Source: Flagellimonas allohymeniacidonis
Lineage (GTDB): Bacteria > Bacteroidota > Bacteroidia > Flavobacteriales > Flavobacteriaceae
DNA: 64,000 nucleotides
Reading direction: 5' to 3'
NCBI RefSeq assembly: GCF_004296335.1
Contig: NZ_SGIU01000002.1
Coordinates: 943,882 to 1,007,881 of the forward strand
Shown: positions 33,383-41,630 of the stretch, piece after piece
Numbering within the stretch: position 1 is the first letter of the stretch
How the letters are laid out: every line of letters starts with the position of its first letter
Notes under the pieces: generated by a model
What the model was told of the DNA's origin: nothing
What the model saw: the letters and a program-made list of their open reading frames with translations, nothing else
Database searches by the model: none
Translations under genes and position numbers: made by a program

Positions 33383-35068
33383 TTATATGCCGAATATTTG
33401 TTTTAAAATTCTGTCTGTAATTAGATAGGTAGGTTTTACCCCCGTTGTTCCCAGTCCACCGGAGGCCAATGTACTTCCAGTTTCCAAAGGGTTATCAGAT
33501 GCGTAGTAAGCATATCTAACCTTGACATCTTTCTTTATGCTCTTTCTAATTTTGGATGCGGATTGAATGGCCTTTTGATAATGTACGCCCTCCATTTCCA
33601 ATCCAATTACATTCCATGTGGATTCGTGAAAAAACCTCAAGACATCTTTGTTTTGTAATGATGTTCCCAAAACGGTAACCATAGTGCCTTCCATTACCCT
33701 AAGACCATAGCCTTCAAAATCCTTTGCACAGAGCTCATTTTTAAAAGGGTAATTATCTGCTGTGCCTTCAAAGATGTGGGCATTGGGTATCATCAAATCT
33801 CCTTTTCCTCCTTCCAAAATACCAGCTTTGCCCATAATCGAAACGGAGTCCACATTTAAGAATATCCTATTGGTATCATTAACAATAGGTTTCAAAAGCT
33901 CATCAATAGTTTCATAGGCTTGTTCTCCAAACGCATAATCCATTACAAAGATAACGGGTTTTTCATCGTCAGAAATACTCGTTTGGAAATCATAACAGCA
34001 GACATCTTTGCCAAATTTAGCGGTATCAAAAATTTGAACATCGATGTTGGCCCCTGACTCATCGTCTATGAAAATCATCCCGTTCTTTTCGGCAACTGCC
34101 CTTACCCTATCTTGCAATTTCTTGTTCTTTACATTGCTCAACCCTTCGTAAATTTCCAAAGACTGTAAATCGGGAAACTCTTTGGCCAATGCCTTGCGTG
34201 CAAAAAGGGAGTTCATCACACTATGCATGTTAGCACTTATGATATGAATGGGCCTTGTTGTCAATTTATGTTCAACCAAAGCGTTCTTTATGGAGTCCGC
34301 CCAGCGTTCCCCATGGATATGATGCCCCAATCTTTCCCTAAGCAATGGGCTGAAAGTAATAGTTCTTTTGTTTCCAGTAGTCTCTTCCTCTATGGCCAGT
34401 TTTCCCAACCAGTAAATCAAATTAAGGAAACGGTCTTCCTCCTTGGCATTATTCAATTTGGAATGCATCTCCACAACCTCATCAAAGGTTCTTCCCAAGA
34501 TGTTGGCTGTATGGATGAGGGCAACTTCCCGCTCCGATTCTTCTTTTTCCTCCTGCTTGACAAATTCCTCCAACTTGTCCCAATCCCTTATGGTAGCCTT
34601 CCCATCTTCGACCAAAACCCTTTTGCAAATCTTTCCAGACTCTACAAAAAGGAAGGTAAGGTGGGTCAAAATATCGTAAATATCGCTTCGCCCACGGGTA
34701 ATCTCAATGTTCATTTGTTCTTCATCAATGCGATAACAATTCCTCCTTCGTTTGGGAGGGATAATCGCCTTTAAATGGGATTTTGAAAAACCTTCGTCTG
34801 AGGTCAAATTGATAAACCTACATTCTTCTATACCTTCAGGAAGACGTTCTAAAACGTAAATAAGTCCATTGAGTTCGGCTTTATCTTCCGCAATGGAACC
34901 ATAAATTTCGGGCCGCAATACCAAAAGAGCAGTTCGCAGCGCATTCCCGGAAACACCCGAAGGTTTATAAAAACCACGGTTGAGTAAATGGCGCATGGTT
35001 ATGTAGAGACGCTCTATGGCGTTGGTGGATTCTTGTGCCCTGGTTGTCTGTTTTACTGGTATAGCCAT
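33383..35068 (-). CDS. DUF6909 family protein with nucleoside-phosphorylase-like C-terminal half
   Basis: A 561-residue soluble protein that I match to DUF6909, a Bacteroidota family of unknown function. The N-terminal half (to about 270) is helical and not recognised. The C-terminal half reads like the PNP/UDP phosphorylase fold: GKAGILEGGKGDLMIP then IFEGTADNYPF near residues 410-435 (compare GxxGGL...GDLVIP in AMP nucleosidases), GTMVTVLGTS near 457 and IGLEMEGVHY near 490 (compare the ExEG/DMEG ribose-binding motif), then YYASDNP. I start at ATG 35068; an ATG at 35083 is possible. It lies between GH3 and Wzz with close spacing. Confidence 0.65.
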   Translation of the reverse strand: MAIPVKQTTRAQESTNAIERLYITMRHLLNRGFYKPSGVSGNALRTALLVLRPEIYGSIAEDKAELNGLIYVLERLPEGIEECRFINLTSDEGFSKSHLKAIIPPKRRRNCYRIDEEQMNIEITRGRSDIYDILTHLTFLFVESGKICKRVLVEDGKATIRDWDKLEEFVKQEEKEESEREVALIHTANILGRTFDEVVEMHSKLNNAKEEDRFLNLIYWLGKLAIEEETTGNKRTITFSPLLRERLGHHIHGERWADSIKNALVEHKLTTRPIHIISANMHSVMNSLFARKALAKEFPDLQSLEIYEGLSNVKNKKLQDRVRAVAEKNGMIFIDDESGANIDVQIFDTAKFGKDVCCYDFQTSISDDEKPVIFVMDYAFGEQAYETIDELLKPIVNDTNRIFLNVDSVSIMGKAGILEGGKGDLMIPNAHIFEGTADNYPFKNELCAKDFEGYGLRVMEGTMVTVLGTSLQNKDVLRFFHESTWNVIGLEMEGVHYQKAIQSASKIRKSIKKDVKVRYAYYASDNPLETGSTLASGGLGTTGVKPTYLITDRILKQIFGI

Positions 35069-35124
35069 GGTAAATTTGGGCAAAAATACACGAATTCCTC
35101 TGAAAGCGTATCGTTTGTTGTGGT

Positions 35125-36621
35125 CTATTTCTTGAAAGGGGACAAACCTTCTGCTACCTTTCGATCATTGGCCAAACGCTGCACCTTGTTTTGGCCTCCC
35201 AATTTGCCAATGGATTTCATATAGTCTTGAAATCCACCTGGACGAACCTGGCATATTTTTAGGGGTTGTAAAATTTTACCCTCAATCAAATCAAAATAAT
35301 AGCTATTCTGTTTTTGCATGGATTTATCTATGGTTTCGGCAAATTTTGAAATGTTTTCTGGAGGCCTCTCAAATTCAATGAACCATTCATGGTACGGCAA
35401 TTCCTCCTCCGAAGGTGATGTTTGGGGAGCGACACTGAACTCGTTCACTAAAGCATCCGACTCGGAGACGGCCTGATTCAAAGCTTCTTCAACTTCTTTT
35501 GCAATGACATGCTCCCCAAAGGCCGAAATAAAATGTTTGATTCTTCCAGAAACTACAATTCTATAGGGGTTCAAAGAAACAAACCGAACGGTATCTCCAA
35601 TATTATACGCCCATAGACCAGCATTGGTAGAGATAATTAGGGCATAGTCCATTTGAAGCTCAACTTCCGCCAAAGTCAACCGTCTAGGGTTTTCCTCAAA
35701 AAACTCGTCCGCCTTTATGAATTCATAGAACATTCCTGAATTCAGAAGTAAAAGCATTCCAGGTTCATTTTGGGAGTCTTGATAGGCAAAAAATCCCTCA
35801 CTGGCCGGAAACAATTCGATGCTATCGACCTTTCGGCCTATCAAATTTTCAAACTTTGCTTTATAGGGCTGGTAGTTTACACCTCCATAAATAAATAGTT
35901 GAAAATTTTTAAAAAGGTCGCCGATCTTCTTGCCTGTTTTGGCATGGAGCCTCTCAAAATACATTTGCACCCAAGAAGGAATTCCTGCAATAACAGTCAT
36001 ATCCTCGTTTTGGGTCTCTTCAATTATTTTTTCCACCTTGGTTTCCCAATCTTCAATGCAATTGGTCTCCCAACTTGGCAATCGGTTCTTCTGAAGGTAG
36101 TTGGGCACGTAATGGGCAGAGATGCCTGAAAGTCTTCCCAGCTTAATTCCATTCTTTTCCTCCAGCAAAGGACTGCCCTGCAAAAAAATCATCCGGCCAT
36201 CCACAAAATTGGTGTTTCCTGTTTCATGGATGTAGCTCAATATGGCATCGCGTGATGCGTTGATGTGATATTTGATGGAATCCTTTGTAATGGGAATATA
36301 TTTCGCTCCGGATGTGGTTCCCGAGGTTTTTGCAAAATAGATGGGTTTACCAGGCCACAATACATCATTTTGGCCATTGATGATTTGATCAACATAATTC
36401 TTCAGTTGTTCATAATCCCTTACGGGAACCCTTTCCACAAAATCAGAATGGTTTTTAATTTGGTTGAAGCGGTGATCTTTTCCGAATTGGGTCTCCCCGG
36501 CTTTACGAATAAGCTCCTCGAAGACTTTCCTTTGCGTTTCAATTGGATTTTTTATCCACTTGTTGTTTTTACGCGCTACTTTATGCGCAAACAGTCTTGC
36601 CGCGAATGCTTTTAAGGACAT
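35125..36621 (-). CDS. GH3 auxin-responsive-promoter family protein (acyl-adenylate enzyme)
   Basis: A 498-residue member of the GH3 family. Plant GH3 enzymes adenylate auxin or jasmonate and join them to amino acids; bacterial members keep the ANL adenylation fold. Visible motifs are FAKTSGTTSGAKYIP (ATP-binding P-loop, near residues 107-121), YGGVNYQPY, the SEGFF motif and the C-terminal hinge VVSGRIKHFISAFGEHV. The substrate in bacteria is unknown. It starts directly at the end of the M23 peptidase gene (no gap) and is 56 bases before DUF6909. Confidence 0.88.
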   Translation of the reverse strand: MSLKAFAARLFAHKVARKNNKWIKNPIETQRKVFEELIRKAGETQFGKDHRFNQIKNHSDFVERVPVRDYEQLKNYVDQIINGQNDVLWPGKPIYFAKTSGTTSGAKYIPITKDSIKYHINASRDAILSYIHETGNTNFVDGRMIFLQGSPLLEEKNGIKLGRLSGISAHYVPNYLQKNRLPSWETNCIEDWETKVEKIIEETQNEDMTVIAGIPSWVQMYFERLHAKTGKKIGDLFKNFQLFIYGGVNYQPYKAKFENLIGRKVDSIELFPASEGFFAYQDSQNEPGMLLLLNSGMFYEFIKADEFFEENPRRLTLAEVELQMDYALIISTNAGLWAYNIGDTVRFVSLNPYRIVVSGRIKHFISAFGEHVIAKEVEEALNQAVSESDALVNEFSVAPQTSPSEEELPYHEWFIEFERPPENISKFAETIDKSMQKQNSYYFDLIEGKILQPLKICQVRPGGFQDYMKSIGKLGGQNKVQRLANDRKVAEGLSPFKK

Positions 36622-37491
36622 TTATTTAAAGTCGATGTAATTTAGGGGGTCAACGGGCTTGCCATTTTTCCACAGTTCTAGATGAAGATGAGGGCCGGTG
36701 GTGAGCTCTCCCGTGTTTCCAACTTCTGCTATTACCTCTCCTGCACGCACCAAATCTCCTTGCGATTTACTCAATGAACCATTATGTTTATAGACAGATG
36801 TAAGATCATCTTGGTGCTCAATAATAATGACATAACCGGTTTGGGATGTCCATTCGGCAAAAACAACGGTTCCATTTGCAATGCTTTTTACCGGGGTTTG
36901 TTTAGGAGCTACAATATCAATAGCATAATGCTTGATGCGAGCATCAAACTTTTGCGATATCGTACCGCTAATAGGTGAAAAAAGCAGGGTCTCAACGTTT
37001 TCAATATTGCGTTCAAAAAGGTTGTACTTGTCTTCGAGCTCTACTTCCTCCCTAAGCAACAAATCCTCACGAATAGGGGTCAAATCTATGGTTGAAGGAT
37101 CCAATTTGAACTTTTCAAACAAAGAATCGCGGTTAACCACATTATTTTCAATATCACCACTAAGAACGAGACGAATATTGTCTAAATACCGATTAGTATA
37201 GTCTAAAACGGTTACCAAAGAATCCGTCTTATAGGTAAGCTCTGTGGCCTGCCTTTTGAGACGAGTGGACGAATAACCAGGAATATACTCCCTTAAGGGA
37301 GTAAAGGCAATAATCAAAGTGGTAAGTCCAATCAGAACGATTATAAAGAGTGTTCCCGTAACAAAAACGTTCAATCGATTCAGCTTAAACGATATCTTTT
37401 CCTCAAAAGTATTCTCGTTTAAAATGACCAAACGGTACTTATGCAGTAGCTTCCGCCTTAGCTCTTTTCTTTTCTTTTTGTCTTTTGCCAT
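36622..37491 (-). CDS. M23 family metallopeptidase (LytM type), membrane-anchored
   Basis: A 289-residue cell-wall peptidase with an N-terminal cytoplasmic basic segment (MAKDKKKRKELRRKLLHKYR), one transmembrane helix near residues 46-69, a coiled-coil linker and a C-terminal LytM domain. The zinc ligands are present: the His and Asp of HYAIDI and the His pair of HLHLE, so it should be active on peptidoglycan cross-links. I start at ATG 37491 because the longer start at 37500 lies inside a -7 element. It leads the operon M23-GH3-DUF6909-Wzz. Confidence 0.9.
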   Translation of the reverse strand: MAKDKKKRKELRRKLLHKYRLVILNENTFEEKISFKLNRLNVFVTGTLFIIVLIGLTTLIIAFTPLREYIPGYSSTRLKRQATELTYKTDSLVTVLDYTNRYLDNIRLVLSGDIENNVVNRDSLFEKFKLDPSTIDLTPIREDLLLREEVELEDKYNLFERNIENVETLLFSPISGTISQKFDARIKHYAIDIVAPKQTPVKSIANGTVVFAEWTSQTGYVIIIEHQDDLTSVYKHNGSLSKSQGDLVRAGEVIAEVGNTGELTTGPHLHLELWKNGKPVDPLNYIDFK

Positions 37492-37497
37492 GTCCAA

Positions 37498-37505
37498 CAA
37501 AGATA
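37498..37505 (-). promoter_or_regulatory. Predicted -7 element of the M23-GH3-DUF6909-wzz operon
   Basis: Read on the minus strand this is TATCTTTG, an exact TAnnTTTG. It ends 6 bases before the A of the ATG at 37491, so the transcript would be nearly leaderless if this element is used. Confidence 0.4.
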
Positions 37506-37654
37506 ATCTTAGATTTTAATTAAGATGTTAAGCTTTTTAAAATGTGCCCTACACTTTGCCGTACCATCACAATTAGAAATGCTAATTTTCGTTATTTACG
37601 TATTGTTATCGGGTACTTTTAGTACCTTTATCTTTAATTTGAAAGGAAAAAATC

Positions 37655-37849
37655 ATGATTCTTCAAAATATTTTTCTTGGAATGCTGGGTCCCTGGCAGA
37701 TTGTATTGATTGTGCTCGTCGTGCTTCTTCTTTTTGGCGGAAAAAAAATACCTGAACTTATGAGAGGTCTCGGTAGCGGAATCAAAGAGTTTAAGGACGC
37801 TTCAAAAGATGACGAAAAATTGGAGGGCCCGAAAGAATCGGACTCCTAA
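37655..37849 (+). CDS. tatA: Twin-arginine translocase TatA/TatE subunit
   Basis: A 64-residue TatA-type protein: a short periplasmic N terminus, one transmembrane helix ([20 protein letters not shown] with the conserved FGxKKxP hinge), an amphipathic helix with [13 protein letters not shown], and an acidic tail. It forms the Tat pore in the inner membrane for folded proteins. No tatC is nearby. A purine-rich AAAGGAAAAAATC precedes the ATG, and TACCTTTA at 37623-37630 is one base from the -7 consensus. Confidence 0.93.
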   Translation: MILQNIFLGMLGPWQIVLIVLVVLLLFGGKKIPELMRGLGSGIKEFKDASKDDEKLEGPKESDS

Positions 37850-37873
37850 ATTCAGTTTTAAGGTGTTTTGATA

Positions 37874-37895
37874 GGCTAGCTAAGCCCTTTTTTTT
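37874..37895 (+). terminator. Short hairpin with T run after tatA
   Basis: GGCT (37874-37877) and AGCC (37883-37886) form a 4-bp stem around AGCTA, followed by C and eight T. The T run is good but the stem is short, so this is only a moderate candidate. Confidence 0.4.
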
Positions 37896-37990
37896 CAAGG
37901 CCTTATCGATGAAAAACAACATTTTTGGCGTATTCACTCCTTAAAAGTTCTTTTTCACAACAAAAACTTACTTCCCCTGCACCCTTAATC

Positions 37991-37998
37991 TATTTTTG
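37991..37998 (+). promoter_or_regulatory. Predicted -7 element of the PorE-like gene
   Basis: TATTTTTG is an exact TAnnTTTG, about 70 bases before the ATG at 38067. No -33 element at normal distance. Confidence 0.4.
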
Positions 37999-38066
37999 TT
38001 TAAGATTTCGCACGGATTGCGATTTCACGTCTATTCCTAACCATTATGTGTTAGAAAGGAGTGATA

Positions 38067-40112
38067 ATGAAAAACCTCATTTTAGCACTTTGCTTTTTAT
38101 CCCTGTTTGGGTCATATGCCCAATCTATTTCCCATCTTGATTTTCAGGATGAACAGGAAACGGAACTGGTTGCTCAAAACCAAGAGGGCCCTTCATTTCA
38201 ATCCTTGGACACTTTATCGAATAAGGAACTGCATAAATTTGTAAAGGAAAAAGGCACAACTGCCAAACTTATACGCCAAGCCAATAACTATTTTGAGAAA
38301 ATGTGGTATGCCGAAGCCGCACGTATTTATGATATCGTACTTGAAAAAGGAGAGACCAAAGTAACATTCGATCTACTATCCAAAGCGGGCGACTCCCATT
38401 ACTACAGCGGAAACCTTGAAAAGGCATACAAATGGTACCACAAGCTGTACCAAATACACAAGGATGATATCCCAGAGGACAAGTTTTTTAAGTACACTCA
38501 TAGTTTAAAAGCTACAGGGCGCTATAAACGAGCGGAACGATTAACTAAAATGTTTCAAAAAAATCGTGCGCCTTCAGATGCGATATCTTCCGAAAATAAT
38601 ACCATTCGGGATTTTTCTTCCCGTATTGCCGTTAAAAATGTATCCATCAATTCGCAGTATTCTGACTTTGCCCCTATGTTTCACCATGAGGGGCAGGTTG
38701 TTTTCTCTTCGGCGGTAGACTCTTCGTTTCTCACCACAAGAAAATATCGTTGGAACAATCAACCTTTTTTGGATCTATATACTGCAAAAACCAATGAAGA
38801 AGGTGAGGACCTGGTACAGGCCAAAAAGCTTTCGAAAAACATCAACACCAAGTACCACGAGGCTTCCGTAGCCTTTTCTCCTGACCAGAAGACCATTTAT
38901 TTCACAAGAAACAATTATGGCAAGAAGTTAAGAAGAGGTAAAAATGGTGTGAATCACCTCAAAATTTATAAGTCCAACTTTGTTGATGGAAACTGGACCA
39001 AGGCCGTGGAACTCCCTTTCAACAGTGAAAATTACTCCAATGGTCATCCCGCGATAAGCCCAGATGGTCAAAAAATGTACTTCGTTTCAGACAGGCCAGG
39101 GGGCTATGGCGGAACAGATATATACGTGGTAGACATATTGGAGAACGGGAAATTTTCTGAACCAACAAACTTGGGCAGAACCATTAACACGTCCAAAAAA
39201 GAAATGTTCCCCTACGTAACGGACAACGCAATTTATTTTTCCTCGGATCGTGCCATGGGCATGGGTGGATTAGACATTTATAAATCAGACCATGCCGAAG
39301 GATTCTTCAGTGTAGCTGTAAATCTTGGTAAGCCCATTAATAGCAATAGGGATGATTTTTCCTATATCGTGGATGAAAAGACCCAAAAGGGATACTTTGC
39401 CTCAAACAGAAAAGGAGGGAAGGGTGATGACGATATTTACTCCTTTAAACAATTGCTGAATCTTACTGCAATCTCAGGGGTTGTCAATGACAGTACCACT
39501 CACGACCTGATTCCTGGTACCACCGTTGCCCTTTTTGATGAAAATGGAGAAAAAGTATCGGAGATAGTCACTGATGAAAACGGCAGTTTCGTTTTTGAGA
39601 ATCTGGAACCCAATGCCGATTATAATGTAGTATCGGTTAAGGACGGTTATTTTGAGGAAAAAACACAGGTGCGGACAAAACCCAACGAGAGTATCAGTGT
39701 AACACAAACTTTAAAAAGGCTTAAGGAAGTAATTGCTGAGGAAAAAGGTGTGCTCAAAATTGAGACCGAGGCCATTTATTTTGATTTTGATAAGTTCAAC
39801 ATCAAACCGCAAGCAGCAGAGGAGCTCGACAAGTTGGTTGAGGTTATGAGAGCTTATCCTGATATGGTGATCCGTATTGAATCCCACACCGACTCTTGGG
39901 GAAGTAAAGCATACAATAAGTACCTATCGGACAAAAGGGCCAAATCGTCAAGGAATTATATTATCTCAAAAGGTATTGATGCCTCCCGAATTGAAAGTGC
40001 CATCGGTTTTGGGGAAGAGAACCTGCTCAATGATTGCTCGGATGGCGTGCGTTGTTCCAGGGAGCTACACAAACTCAATCGAAGATCGGAGTTTATCATC
40101 ATTTCCATGTGA
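38067..40112 (+). CDS. OmpA family protein with PorE-like architecture (type IX secretion/envelope)
   Basis: A 681-residue exported protein. In order: signal peptide ending SYAQ, a TPR region (about 50-150), a beta-propeller of WD40-like PD40 repeats (about 180-440; repeats such as FSPDQKTIYFTRN, ISPDGQKMYFVSDRPGGYGGTDIY and AIYFSSDRAMGMGGLDIY), a carboxypeptidase-regulatory-like domain (about 465-550), and a C-terminal OmpA peptidoglycan-binding domain (SHTDSWGSKAYNKYLSDKRA). This is the domain order of PorE of the type IX secretion system, which ties the machinery to peptidoglycan, but many flavobacterial paralogues share it. A strong Shine-Dalgarno AAGGAG at 38056-38061, unusual in this phylum, supports the start at 38067. 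It is followed by a terminator. Confidence 0.85.
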   Translation: MKNLILALCFLSLFGSYAQSISHLDFQDEQETELVAQNQEGPSFQSLDTLSNKELHKFVKEKGTTAKLIRQANNYFEKMWYAEAARIYDIVLEKGETKVTFDLLSKAGDSHYYSGNLEKAYKWYHKLYQIHKDDIPEDKFFKYTHSLKATGRYKRAERLTKMFQKNRAPSDAISSENNTIRDFSSRIAVKNVSINSQYSDFAPMFHHEGQVVFSSAVDSSFLTTRKYRWNNQPFLDLYTAKTNEEGEDLVQAKKLSKNINTKYHEASVAFSPDQKTIYFTRNNYGKKLRRGKNGVNHLKIYKSNFVDGNWTKAVELPFNSENYSNGHPAISPDGQKMYFVSDRPGGYGGTDIYVVDILENGKFSEPTNLGRTINTSKKEMFPYVTDNAIYFSSDRAMGMGGLDIYKSDHAEGFFSVAVNLGKPINSNRDDFSYIVDEKTQKGYFASNRKGGKGDDDIYSFKQLLNLTAISGVVNDSTTHDLIPGTTVALFDENGEKVSEIVTDENGSFVFENLEPNADYNVVSVKDGYFEEKTQVRTKPNESISVTQTLKRLKEVIAEEKGVLKIETEAIYFDFDKFNIKPQAAEELDKLVEVMRAYPDMVIRIESHTDSWGSKAYNKYLSDKRAKSSRNYIISKGIDASRIESAIGFGEENLLNDCSDGVRCSRELHKLNRRSEFIIISM

Positions 40113-40137
40113 CGTATTTCCCAAAATCTATAGAACG

Positions 40138-40162
40138 GCCCCAAAATCAAGGGGCTTTTTTT
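40138..40162 (+). terminator. Rho-independent terminator after the PorE-like gene
   Basis: GCCCC (40138-40142) and GGGGC (40151-40155) pair around an 8-base loop and are followed by seven T. Confidence 0.8.
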
Positions 40163-40181
40163 ATGGATAAAATTAAAATCG

Positions 40182-40238
40182 GCAGTTCATCGAATAAAGC
40201 TCTCGACGAAGGACTTTGCAAAATTTGCAGTTCATCGA
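40182..40238 (+). repeat. Two direct copies of GCAGTTCATCGA upstream of DUF6747
   Basis: The 12-mer GCAGTTCATCGA occurs exactly at 40182-40193 and 40227-40238, 45 bases apart, in noncoding DNA between the PorE-like terminator and the DUF6747 gene. The core GCAGTTCAT fits eight of nine positions of the LytTR-type direct-repeat consensus. No longer similarity joins the two copies. Confidence 0.7.
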
Positions 40239-40376
40239 TCAAACCAAAAGGTTCATAGTGTATCAACAATAAGAATGTCATTTATCACTCTTTTTCTGCC
40301 TTTTATCTTTTCATTTTCCAATAGCGGTCCTAAATGCCAAATTTTGTCTTGTCTTTAAATCTTAAAACGCTTACAT

Positions 40377-40547
40377 ATGAAGAAATTAATACTTGTCAAA
40401 GAAATTTATTTAGATGCATTTAGAAACCTAGGCCATATCCTATTGCAGCGCTACTTTAAACTGTTCTCGTGGTTCTGTTTTGTTATGTTCTTTATTGTGC
40501 TTTACGCTTTTGTTTACAGATTGTCCACAGGATTCGCTTTTGATTAA
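40377..40547 (+). CDS. DUF6747 small membrane protein
   Basis: A 56-residue protein that I recognise as DUF6747, a small flavobacterial family: N-terminal MKKLILVKEIYLDAFRNLGH, LLQRYFKLFSW, one transmembrane helix (about residues 30-48) and a C-terminal YRLSTGFAFD. It is short enough to be missed by automatic calls. Downstream is a strong hairpin terminator; upstream, about 140 bases away, are two copies of GCAGTTCATCGA. Function unknown. Confidence 0.85.
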   Translation: MKKLILVKEIYLDAFRNLGHILLQRYFKLFSWFCFVMFFIVLYAFVYRLSTGFAFD

Positions 40548-40573
40548 AAAATCACGTTAAGCATTTAAAGAAC

Positions 40574-40608
40574 AAAAAAGCCCGGCAATTAACATGCTGG
40601 GCTTTTTT
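40574..40608. terminator. Bidirectional terminator between DUF6747 and DUF4837
   Basis: AAAAAAGCCCGGCA (40574-40587) pairs with TGCTGGGCTTTTTT (40595-40608) with one G-T wobble and a 7-base loop. The A run on the left and T run on the right serve both the + strand DUF6747 gene and the minus-strand DUF4837 gene. Confidence 0.85.
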
Positions 40609-40625
40609 GCATACTGGAAGAACGT

Positions 40626-41618
40626 TTAAGATCCCATATCAAACTTTATGGTTCTTAATATCGCTTCCAATTCGAACATATAATCTCTTTTCTCGGCGGA
40701 AGGAGCAAAGGTGAATCCTTCTAAGACCAACTTTCTGTTGTTTTCCTTATCGTTGATTATATATGTTAGGAAAGGTCCTGCCATAGGATAGCCGTTAATC
40801 TCCCAAATACCTCTAACCTCAGCTGCCTTTTTACCCCCAATTTCGGCGGGAAACACATAAGGCGCAAAAGCTTTTTCCGTCATCATAAAGGTGTTTTCAT
40901 AAGGCCCTGGAACATATTTTTCACCAATAGAATCTCGCATTTTAATAATATCTCCTACAAAGGTGGAATCGCTTTCAAAGCTTTCCAAAGGCATCTCATA
41001 GGCAATGATATTCATAGTCCCTTTTGGGATTTGAATGTCCATCCAAACGAAGTTCTTTTCACGTCGTCCCACTTTATATAGCGAAGGAACTTTTAAGCTG
41101 ATGCCAAACTCTTCTTGAAGGGCCGTTTCCTTGCTTAAGGATCGTGTAAACCTTTTTTGGGCTTCTGTAATTTCGACATGCTTGAATGCGGCTATTGCAG
41201 CTTGGGCGAGTTCTTCAACGCCTCCCTCAAGATCGTTATAGGTCTCCCCTTTGATAACGGCAACTTTCTGGGGGGTAGCGTACACATTGTCCTTTATATG
41301 GGTGAGCGAAAGGGTGTCTTGTTCCACAAACAATACTGACCGGGAATGCGTTACTCCGCCTTTGAAGACTTGAGGTGGAATTTGTGTGATGCTAAAAATG
41401 GGCTCTCCTTGGGGTAATCCCAATACCGGGGCAGCAAAGTATTCCCGTATCTTATCTCCGATACCTCCTTGCCATAATTCAGTATCCATTACTACCATCA
41501 ATGAATTAATGCCTCCTGTAGAGGGTGGAAGAAACCTTTTTTTAGGTCCAGAATTGTTGCATGAGATAATTATTGCCACGCTTATGGCAACAAAAAATAG
41601 TGTCCTGATCTTTTTCAT
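40626..41618 (-). CDS. DUF4837 family lipoprotein
   Basis: A 330-residue lipoprotein: signal MKKIRTLFFVAISVAIIISC with the lipobox Cys at 20, then a DUF4837 domain (LPPSTGGINSLMVVMD, PQGEPIFSITQIPPQVF, FVWMDIQIPKGTMN). Family members are exported proteins of Bacteroidota without known function. It follows the lytic transglycosylase gene by 12 bases and ends at the bidirectional terminator, so the two are co-transcribed and may work together at the cell wall. Confidence 0.88.
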   Translation of the reverse strand: MKKIRTLFFVAISVAIIISCNNSGPKKRFLPPSTGGINSLMVVMDTELWQGGIGDKIREYFAAPVLGLPQGEPIFSITQIPPQVFKGGVTHSRSVLFVEQDTLSLTHIKDNVYATPQKVAVIKGETYNDLEGGVEELAQAAIAAFKHVEITEAQKRFTRSLSKETALQEEFGISLKVPSLYKVGRREKNFVWMDIQIPKGTMNIIAYEMPLESFESDSTFVGDIIKMRDSIGEKYVPGPYENTFMMTEKAFAPYVFPAEIGGKKAAEVRGIWEINGYPMAGPFLTYIINDKENNRKLVLEGFTFAPSAEKRDYMFELEAILRTIKFDMGS

Positions 41619-41630
41619 CTTGTGTTAAAT

